The position numbers and the translations under genes were made by a program. The notes under the pieces were generated by a model that saw nothing but the letters and a program-made list of their open reading frames with translations, made no database searches and was not told the DNA's origin. From Methylocystaceae bacterium (GTDB taxonomy: Bacteria; Pseudomonadota; Alphaproteobacteria; Rhizobiales; Beijerinckiaceae): a DNA stretch of 22,660 bases. This document shows positions 1-5,650 of the stretch, piece by piece. Position 1 is the first letter of the stretch. Each line of letters begins with the position of its first letter. The stretch covers positions 1 to 22,660 of the forward strand of contig PLZT01000085.1 of the NCBI GenBank assembly GCA_003152255.1, read 5' to 3'.

Positions 1-257
1 TCGGCGGAATTGGCGGCGAGCCCGGCCGTCTTCGAATAGTCCTTCCATGCCTGCGCGACGGTATTGATGTCCTTGGCGCCGACCTTGATCTTCGACAGCG
101 ACGAGACGAAACGATCCGTCGCGCCGGTGTTGGCCATGCCCTTGGCCATCTCTTGAACCGCGCGCTCGGCGTCCTTGAGCGCCTGACCGACCGTGCGAGC
201 GGGTTTGCTCACATCGTCGATCATTTTCAAGGTGAGAGTCGATGTCAGGCTGGCCAT
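1..257 (-). CDS. Tail tape measure protein, N-terminal part (runs off the left edge)
   Basis: This frame starts at ATG 257-255 and stays open to base 1, giving about 85 residues. The protein begins MASLTSTLTLKMIDDVSKPA and continues as a charged, helix-prone sequence. That opening resembles the N-termini of tape measure proteins of P2-like and other contractile tails, which set tail length and pass through the tube into the host. The position supports the call: it follows sheath, tube and the E/E' chaperone, exactly where gene T lies in P2. The start overlaps the E' stop (247-245) by 13 nt, and GAGAAG lies 5 nt upstream as a ribosome-binding site. Most of the protein lies outside the window, so its length, membrane segments and any lytic domain cannot be judged. 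Confidence 0.8.
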   Translation of the reverse strand, partial: MASLTSTLTLKMIDDVSKPARTVGQALKDAERAVQEMAKGMANTGATDRFVSSLSKIKVGAKDINTVAQAWKDYSKTAGLAANSA

Positions 258-738
258 TGCGACTTCTCGATTTCCATCGCCTCGATGACCTCGGCGATAA
301 AGTCATCCCAATACATCGCGGACATTTCCGCCATGCTCCAGCCGATCACTCGTTTGACGTAGGCTCGATAGCTGCGCCATCCGGCTGGGCCGAACTGCTC
401 GCCAGCGCGGCCCGGAACCGGCGGGGTAAAAAAGGCTCGGCGCCCTCGTCGAGCGCGAGTTTGTCGTCGTCGTCGAGCGCGTCCATCACGGCGTTCGGAA
501 TGGGAGCGCCGGCGGCGTCGCGGAAGATCGGGAGCCGAGCATCGCCCTTGTCTTTGATCGCGACGATGAAATCCGCGACTTCCTTCGCTGTCAATTTGAC
601 GAGATGCACCTCGGCGAACACGCGACCTTCATGCTCGACTGGCCAGTCGAGCGCCACCACCTTGAACCGCGGACGCCCATTGTCGACGAAGCGCGGGGGC
701 GCCGGCGCGATGTCCGGCGCATTGGTTTCGTCAGTCAT
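245..738 (-). CDS. Tail assembly chaperone, -1 frameshift product (E+E'-like)
   Basis: Ribosomes that slip back one base at the T_TTT_TTA site (433-427) continue in a frame that is open for 60 more codons to TGA 247-245. The fusion would be 164 residues: the first 104 of the zero-frame protein plus a new tail. The extension contains YRAYVKRVIGWSMAEMSAMY, then WDDFIAEVIEAMEIE. The aromatic-rich GWS..E.....W pattern is what I expect of the second-frame partners of tail chaperones. No stop interrupts the frame between the slip site and 247. The E' end overlaps the tape measure start by 13 nt. The zero-frame protein stops at 346-348, inside this reading. The slip efficiency cannot be judged from sequence. 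Confidence 0.75.
346..738 (-). CDS. Tail assembly chaperone, zero-frame product (P2 gpE-like)
   Basis: This 130-aa acidic protein follows the tube gene by 10 nt and has a GGGGG ribosome-binding site before ATG 738. Its early part (RPRFKVVALDWPV) is followed by a helical segment (LVKLTAKEVADFIVAI) and a cluster of five aspartates. It shows no recognisable enzymatic motif. Position between the tube and the tape measure genes is where P2 gpE and other tail assembly chaperones lie; these bind the tape measure protein and recruit tube subunits. The strongest support is a T_TTT_TTA slippery sequence at codons 103-104 that leads into a second open frame, the classic arrangement of this gene pair. 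Sequence similarity to P2 gpE itself is not obvious, so the assignment rests on synteny and the frameshift. Confidence 0.8.
   Translation of the reverse strand: MTDETNAPDIAPAPPRFVDNGRPRFKVVALDWPVEHEGRVFAEVHLVKLTAKEVADFIVAIKDKGDARLPIFRDAAGAPIPNAVMDALDDDDKLALDEGAEPFLPRRFRAALASSSAQPDGAAIEPTSNE
427..433 (-). other. Programmed -1 ribosomal frameshift site, T_TTT_TTA
   Basis: Read on the minus strand, the zero-frame codons CCT TTT TTA carry the heptamer T TTT TTA in the correct X_XXY_YYZ phase; I checked the phase from ATG 738. Three bases downstream, CGCCGG (423-418) can pair with CTGGCG (405-400), closing a 12-nt loop, which could act as a stimulatory stem, though the spacer is short. The same heptamer type drives well-known viral -1 frameshifts, and P2 uses a run of T bases at the equivalent place in its tail chaperone gene. 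The downstream -1 frame is open and protein-like. Confidence 0.8.
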
Positions 739-748
739 GGAACCCCCG

Positions 749-1282
749 TTAGCCGGCGACGCGGAGGATCGCGTTCATATCGTTTTGGTTGACGCCATCG
801 ACGCGCCAGATGCGACCGAAGAAATCCCAGAAGTATTTTTCCGCCTGATTGAAATAAATCTCCATATGGGTGACCTCCTTCAACTCGAAGTCTTGGCCGA
901 CGAGATCGCCGCGCTTGTATTCGTCGTTGCCGACCTTCACCATGCGCGCCTGGATGATCGCCTTGTATTCGACCGGAATATTGCCGTTTTTGTTCCGCAC
1001 GCCGCCATAGATCGAATAGAAGTTCTGCGCCACCCCGTTGACGCCAAACTGACTCATCGATTGCGGATCGATGCCCTTGACCTTGAAGCTTAGATTGAAA
1101 GCTTTGTTTCCGAGGCCGCCAATCTCGATAGCCCCATAGGAGCCGCCTGGATGGAAGTCCTGCGTTAGCTCATCGAGGTCCGAGATTTTGATGTTATTGA
1201 CGATGAGGCCCTTGTCGGCGTCGCCGCCGCCGGAGCCGACGAATATCGTCCCCGCTTCCCAGATGAATAATGACGACGCCAT
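749..1282 (-). CDS. FII: Major tail tube protein (P2 FII-like)
   Basis: This 177-aa protein would form the inner tube of the contractile tail. It begins MASSLFIWEAGTIFVG and contains phrases typical of P2-type tubes: NNIKISDLDELTQDFHPGG near residue 30, GLGNKAFNLSFKVKGIDP near residue 60, and YKAIIQARM in the second half. It is close to the usual length of the family (about 170). ATG 1282 has AAGGAA 6 nt upstream. The gene lies directly after the sheath gene with a 42-nt gap, as FII follows FI in P2. The gap could hold the signal that sets tube versus sheath expression, but I see no clear hairpin there. Confidence 0.92.
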   Translation of the reverse strand: MASSLFIWEAGTIFVGSGGGDADKGLIVNNIKISDLDELTQDFHPGGSYGAIEIGGLGNKAFNLSFKVKGIDPQSMSQFGVNGVAQNFYSIYGGVRNKNGNIPVEYKAIIQARMVKVGNDEYKRGDLVGQDFELKEVTHMEIYFNQAEKYFWDFFGRIWRVDGVNQNDMNAILRVAG

Positions 1283-1324
1283 GGTGCGTTCCTTTGATTG
1301 AAGATTGAGAGACTGGCCCTAGCG

Positions 1325-3175
1325 TCAGCCGGCGAGCTGTTGCGCCTGGGTGGACAGCGTGGCGATTTCCTGAATGAGCGCCGTGCGGTCGAGTCCACTG
1401 TCGATCGTGACTTGCAGAATCGGCGCGGGCTCTTCGCCGTCGAAGAAGACGCGGAATTTGCCGGCGCGCAGATTGTCCGGCGTGTTGACCGAGCTGTCAA
1501 AGCCAACCGCCCAACCGATAAGACAGTCATTGGCCTTGAGATCGACCGAGATGGCCGCCATGTCGTTGAGAACGTCTTGCACGCCTTGCAGCGTGACGTT
1601 ATCGACGCCGAGGCGGAGGCGGATGCTTTTCAGCAACGCGAGGTGAATAAAGTCACGACCGCGCGTCTTGTTGAACAGATTCCACAGCGGGTCCGTGCTG
1701 GCGTTCATGTAGGAGATCAGCGACCATCCGCTATCCGTGAGCGAAGCGTCAGCATGATTGCCGCGCGCCACGACGCCGACGCCGCTGGCGAGGAGTTCCT
1801 GCCCGTCCGTCGCGCCGTCGAGTAGCGAGAAGCTGTCGACGCGCACGGTGCCGAGAATGCCTTGGATCGGCTGATTGGCGAACGAATGGAACGGATAGCC
1901 GGCATTTGCGAAATCGACCCGCACGCCGATGCCGAGCGCTTGAGCGACGACATCCTGTGTCTCGGTCCCGGTCCCGGCCAGATTTTCGATGATGACCGGA
2001 TCGTCGACCGGGATAAGGCGCTTGCTCGCCAGCGTCGTCTGCCAGTTGATCGCATCTGTTTTCGTGGTGCCGGGGCCGCCGACGATGGCATGGGCCATCA
2101 GCGCTTCGCAGACGGCGGGGAGCGCCGCGCAAAGCGGGTTGGCGAGCAATTCGCCCCCCGTTACTGCGACCGTGACATTGAACTCGTCGCCGATCTGGAA
2201 GTCTGGCGAACCGTCCGCGATGGTGAACCCGATCTGATCGGCATAGGCGCTGCCGACCGTCGCTTGCGGCAGCGGGTTGCCGAAAGGGTCAGCAACCGAG
2301 AATACGCCGCCATTGGTCGGCACGACCGCCGACACGGCGAGGTCGAACTCGTCGCCCTTGATGAAATCTGGCGTGCCGTCCGCGATGGTGAAGCCGATGC
2401 CGAGGCTGCTCGTGTAAGCCGCTCCGACCACCGCGAGACCGTCAACCGTGCCATCGGGGCGTAGAACCACGAAAGTGCCGCCATTGGTCGCGGTAAGCTG
2501 GCAGACAGCGCGCCACGTTCCGAGCGTCGTGCTGGCGTTCGATGTGAGCGAACCAAGCGTGCCCCCGCCGGTATTTCCGCCAGCCTTTGGCGCGGAAGCC
2601 GCCGATGTGCCGCCGCCGATGCAAATGAGTTCGTAAATGCCAGGCTGGACGCCGGTGAGATTTGGAGGACTCGCGAGAGTGAGCGCGCCGCCGCCGACAT
2701 TGCCGCCGACACGCGCCGCCGCCTCGGTGACGGTCATCGTGCCGCCGACGAAGGTGTATTCGCCGGTGAAGCCGGGGAAGCCCAGCAAACGCGGCGTCAC
2801 GCCGAGCAGCGATGGTGCGGTCAGCAGCGCATAAATGCCGGTCTTGGCGCCAGAGGTGCCGATGATGTTCGTCATCGTCTCGGCGGTATCTCCGCCGGTC
2901 GCCACGCGCACCACGACCGCGCGCGCCGAGACTTGCTGCGACATGAGCTGATTGTTGACGGCGAGCAGCGTCTTATAAAGCGGACCCGACCCGATGTTGG
3001 CGAGGACGGCCGGATCGCCAGTGTTGATGTCCACCGGCGTGTTGAGTGGAAACATCGTCGCGTTGGCGTCGTCGGACGGCAGCACAATGCCGAGCACCGA
3101 GAAGTCGCCATAGGTCGGCGGGTAAACATCGTTGTCGACGATGTTAAAGATTACGCCGAAAGACGGTTCTGTCAT
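1325..3175 (-). CDS. FI: Contractile tail sheath protein (P2 FI-like) with a large inserted domain
   Basis: This 616-aa protein is well above the roughly 390-500 residues usual for P2-type sheaths. Residues 1-145 (SFGVIFNIVDNDVYPP; GIYALLTAPSLLGVTPRLLG) and residues about 340-616 (NPLCAALPAVCEALMAHAIV; VDDPVIIENLAG; the WNLFNKTRGRDFIHLALLKS region; a C-terminal helix ending AQQLAG) read as a continuous sheath fold. Between them, residues 157-336 form a module also found in the decoration protein of the same phage (113 of 180 aligned positions identical, no gaps, hand count). The module sits just after the family's G.PG motif, a point likely to face outward. ATG 3175 has TTGGAG about 8 nt upstream. 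A strong terminator-like hairpin ends only 15 nt before the start codon. Confidence 0.93.
   Translation of the reverse strand: MTEPSFGVIFNIVDNDVYPPTYGDFSVLGIVLPSDDANATMFPLNTPVDINTGDPAVLANIGSGPLYKTLLAVNNQLMSQQVSARAVVVRVATGGDTAETMTNIIGTSGAKTGIYALLTAPSLLGVTPRLLGFPGFTGEYTFVGGTMTVTEAAARVGGNVGGGALTLASPPNLTGVQPGIYELICIGGGTSAASAPKAGGNTGGGTLGSLTSNASTTLGTWRAVCQLTATNGGTFVVLRPDGTVDGLAVVGAAYTSSLGIGFTIADGTPDFIKGDEFDLAVSAVVPTNGGVFSVADPFGNPLPQATVGSAYADQIGFTIADGSPDFQIGDEFNVTVAVTGGELLANPLCAALPAVCEALMAHAIVGGPGTTKTDAINWQTTLASKRLIPVDDPVIIENLAGTGTETQDVVAQALGIGVRVDFANAGYPFHSFANQPIQGILGTVRVDSFSLLDGATDGQELLASGVGVVARGNHADASLTDSGWSLISYMNASTDPLWNLFNKTRGRDFIHLALLKSIRLRLGVDNVTLQGVQDVLNDMAAISVDLKANDCLIGWAVGFDSSVNTPDNLRAGKFRVFFDGEEPAPILQVTIDSGLDRTALIQEIATLSTQAQQLAG
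2168..2707 (-). repeat. Shared surface module, sheath copy (residues 157-336)
   Basis: This segment encodes one copy of the module shared with the decoration protein. It starts at GGN.G.G, passes GIY..ICIGG, GGNTG.GTLGSL, W..VC, ATN.GTFVV..PDGTVDG, then a double unit each ending FTIADG..DF..GDEF...V. The last two units (about residues 229-283 and 285-338) resemble each other, so the module itself contains an internal tandem repeat. The partner is at 15383-15922. The two copies align over 180 residues with no gaps; the DNA also looks alike but is clearly diverged. Confidence 0.9.
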
Positions 3176-3190
3176 TGGGATAGCTCCAAT

Positions 3191-3212
3191 AAAAAACCCC
3201 GCGAGAGCGGGG
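3191..3212 (-). terminator. Terminator-like hairpin directly upstream of the sheath gene
   Basis: On the minus strand the sequence reads CCCCGC-TCTC-GCGGGG followed by TTTTTT: a perfect 6-bp GC stem, a 4-nt loop and a U-run, the textbook form of an intrinsic terminator. It lies between the small gene at 3243-3473 and the sheath start at 3175, inside the late operon. The sheath ribosome-binding site follows within a few bases, so there is no room for a new promoter between hairpin and gene. Sheath transcription therefore needs read-through, antitermination or processing at this hairpin. Confidence 0.85.
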
Positions 3213-3242
3213 CTATTGTCTGCGGATGAGGTCGCCCTCGGA

Positions 3243-3473
3243 TTAGAACGTCAGATTTGGCGTCACGACCTCGATATTGCCGACCGTCGTCGATTTGACG
3301 CGGACTTCGAGGATCGGCGGCCCGTTTACGCCGTTCGGTTCTCCAAACACGCGGATCGCGCGCACGAATGTCCCCGTGCTGGTCCCGTCGTCGACGGGGG
3401 CGGTCATGACGATGGAGTCAACGCTATCGATCTCGACAACCTGGTTGAGCGTGGTGACTTGTGATTGCGTCAT
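3243..3473 (-). CDS. Small protein of unknown function between fibre and sheath genes
   Basis: I do not recognise this 76-aa protein. It begins MTQSQVTTLNQVVEIDSVDS and is rich in V, T and S with alternating hydrophobic residues (AIRVFG, PPILEVRVKS), which suggests a small beta-rich fold. It has no membrane segment, signal peptide or cysteine. Its ATG overlaps the end of the 652-aa fibre gene by 4 nt, so it is probably translationally coupled to it. Such a place, right after a fibre gene, is often held by a fibre assembly chaperone or a tip-associated protein, but nothing in the sequence confirms either role. A strong terminator-like hairpin follows 30 nt downstream. Confidence 0.7.
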   Translation of the reverse strand: MTQSQVTTLNQVVEIDSVDSIVMTAPVDDGTSTGTFVRAIRVFGEPNGVNGPPILEVRVKSTTVGNIEVVTPNLTF

Positions 3474-5428
3474 GTTGGATCCGCCTGCTTACTAAACTTC
3501 GCTTCTAAGAGAAGATCGCTCTTCAAAAACTCAACCCCATTGGCATCAAAGTGATTCACTGCAATTTTATCCTTACGAGTCCCGATTAGGAGGATATTGT
3601 ATCTTCCCTTCAGCTCGAAAGTGGCCTGGAGTAATGTCATCTCTTCGTTGACTACGCCGTAACCTCGTCCAAAAGAATCGACTGATGAGACCCACACCTG
3701 CGGATTCTCGTTCAAGTGCTTCCAGTAATCTGGCAAATCCAGCGACACGGTTTGGTTGTCCTTGTCGGCCTCCATAAGGAAGCGATATATATTGTCTCCC
3801 CGTGTGGGACTCTCAACGAAGCAGTGCCGAAGTTTATGTGTCGCCGTTTTCGTCGGATCTGGATGATCAATAAGGAACGAACCAGCCCCTTTCGAGAGCG
3901 TGCCACTGACATTAAGACCATTATCCATCTGGACATTAGAGTGAAAAGTAACGCCACCACTAAACGTCGTTCCACTGAGGGACGCGTAGCCCGATAGCGC
4001 GCTAGACGTGATGTAGCCACGACCTGTCACGTAAGATTGGGTCGCGTAGTTGGCCGCAACATATGTGTCATAGACGCTAAAATTTGCCTGCACATAAGCT
4101 GTGGTAGCTAGCTGAGTGGAGTTATTGGCGCTCGACGCTGTAGGTGCAGTCGGTATGCCTGTGAACGGCGGCGATGCGAGTGGTGCGTAGCCCGAGCCGC
4201 CGGAGGGGGCGCCGCCGTCTTGAATTGTGCCAGCCGTGTCCGCGAACGTCGCGAGATGGCCCACGATAAAGCTGCCTGTGACCGAGGCGACCTTGGCATC
4301 AGATGCCGACGCCGCTTTGGTCGCCGCCGTTCCGAGCCCACTCACGTCGGTCGATGCGATCACCACCGCGCCAGTGCGACCGGCGACGCTCAGAACCTCG
4401 GACGGCAGACCGTCGAATTTGTCCCACGTCGTGCCGTTGAAAACAGCCAGATCGGCCGGCGTCCATTGCGAGATGCCGTTAAGTGTTGTCGTTCCAGCGC
4501 TGGAGACCTTGTAGTAAAAACCCTTCGTTCCGACTCCCGAAGCCAGCGTCGGCGTGTTCGAGGCAGCGTTCCATGAGCCTTGAAAATTGAGCGCGCCGAG
4601 AATAGACGCCGGTAACTGCGTCGTCGGCACCTTGCCGGAACCGTCGAGGCCCGCGACGCCGCTGGCGAGGCCGATTGGCAATTGCGCCGCCGGGACTTGG
4701 CTGGCTGAATTCAGCCCGGCGTAGCCGCTCGCCGCGCCCTTGGCGCTGGTATCTTGGACGCCAATGACCGCGCCCGACCGCCCATTGACCGACCCGACGC
4801 CCGCTCCCACCGCGACGAGCGCGATAGCGGCCATATCCGCCGCGATTGTCACTGCCTTGGCGTCAACATCGGCTTGCGCCGCGAGAACATCAGCCTTCGC
4901 CGCCAGCACCGTTGCCGTGCTTCCGAGCGCCGCGAGCGCGCCACCTGGACAACCGATGGCAATTACGTCGGTATAGGTCCCGGAGACGCCCGCCTGGATC
5001 GTGACATCGAGGTTTAAGCCGCCTGTCGTCGAATTGTAGGAAAGGACTTGCGCGATCAGGTAGTCGGTCGCGTTCGCCTCGCGAACCAAGACGACCCACG
5101 GCGGCGGGACGAACAGGCCAGCTTGCGTGGCGGTGATCGTGACTTCCGTCACTCCGGTCGCGAAAATGGCGTTCGAACCTACCGCGATCGGCGCGGACAG
5201 GAATCCGAGCGTCTGAATTTCGATAATTTTGTTGAACGCAGGAAGCAGCGCGGTGTTGATGCGGTCGAGGCCGAGTTGGGTCAGATTGGCGATCGCCACC
5301 GCGAGTTCTGGCTGCATATTCTCCAGCGCGCTGAGCCGCCCATCGATGTCGAACAATCGCGGATTCATGTCATCGGCGGAAAACTGCGTTACGCCGTCCG
5401 TGATCCGGTATTGCTGTTGGCGGTTCAT
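3470..5428 (-). CDS. Tail fibre protein with a distinct C-terminal tip domain
   Basis: This 652-aa protein has the modular, repetitive build of a phage fibre. Residues 1-160 form an N-terminal domain (FSADDMNPRLFDIDGRLSAL), probably for attachment to the baseplate. Residues 170-205 are an Ala-rich heptad-like stretch likely to form a coiled coil. Residues 205-450 hold fibre-type repeats such as VNGRSGAV, LDGSGKVPTTQLP, VAGRTGAVV and PLASPPFTGIPTAPTA..., ending LATTAYVQANF. Residues 516-620 (GSFLIDHPDP; the FVESP motif; LDLPDYWKHLNENP) resemble the C-terminal domain that in other long surface and fibre proteins reads IDHP...SFVESP...LPDWFEALN. The DNA for the last ~200 residues is visibly more AT-rich than the rest, suggesting tip exchange. 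The start overlaps the preceding small gene by 4 nt. Confidence 0.88.
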   Translation of the reverse strand: MNRQQQYRITDGVTQFSADDMNPRLFDIDGRLSALENMQPELAVAIANLTQLGLDRINTALLPAFNKIIEIQTLGFLSAPIAVGSNAIFATGVTEVTITATQAGLFVPPPWVVLVREANATDYLIAQVLSYNSTTGGLNLDVTIQAGVSGTYTDVIAIGCPGGALAALGSTATVLAAKADVLAAQADVDAKAVTIAADMAAIALVAVGAGVGSVNGRSGAVIGVQDTSAKGAASGYAGLNSASQVPAAQLPIGLASGVAGLDGSGKVPTTQLPASILGALNFQGSWNAASNTPTLASGVGTKGFYYKVSSAGTTTLNGISQWTPADLAVFNGTTWDKFDGLPSEVLSVAGRTGAVVIASTDVSGLGTAATKAASASDAKVASVTGSFIVGHLATFADTAGTIQDGGAPSGGSGYAPLASPPFTGIPTAPTASSANNSTQLATTAYVQANFSVYDTYVAANYATQSYVTGRGYITSSALSGYASLSGTTFSGGVTFHSNVQMDNGLNVSGTLSKGAGSFLIDHPDPTKTATHKLRHCFVESPTRGDNIYRFLMEADKDNQTVSLDLPDYWKHLNENPQVWVSSVDSFGRGYGVVNEEMTLLQATFELKGRYNILLIGTRKDKIAVNHFDANGVEFLKSDLLLEAKFSKQADPT

Positions 5429-5619
5429 GCGCGCACGTAGCTTTCAACGGAGGCTATGATTTCCTTCAAGACGCGCCCGGTGACGACGATATGCGACCCG
5501 CGATTCAGCGTGGTCACGCCAACCGTCACACTCTTTTTGAGCGTGATCTTGTATTGCGCCGTGTCGTCAATGTTCTCGGGCGCTTGGGCTGGCCCGACGG
5601 GGGTGCGTGGATTCGCCAT
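5425..5619 (-). CDS. Small protein of unknown function between the two fibre genes
   Basis: This 64-aa protein begins MANPRTPVGPAQAPENIDDT, a proline-rich and flexible opening, followed by YKITLKKSVTVGVTTLNRGS and a short helix near the C-terminus (GRVLKEIIASVESYV). ATG 5619 has a good ribosome-binding site (AGGTGA, 4 nt away). Its stop overlaps the ATG of the 652-aa fibre gene in an ATGA arrangement, so the two are likely coupled. I do not recognise a family. A small adaptor or baseplate-associated protein is a guess from position only; close packing and a sound start make it likely that the gene is real. Confidence 0.7.
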   Translation of the reverse strand: MANPRTPVGPAQAPENIDDTAQYKITLKKSVTVGVTTLNRGSHIVVTGRVLKEIIASVESYVRA

Positions 5620-5650
5620 GCGTTCACCTATTCAAGAGATCGGCGATAGA

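Noticed and set aside
242..1093. Plus-strand open frame of 283 codons opposite the tube and chaperone genes
   Set aside because: It is the antisense shadow of well-supported minus-strand genes in GC-rich DNA. It has no ribosome-binding site, no recognisable domain, and crosses several gene borders.
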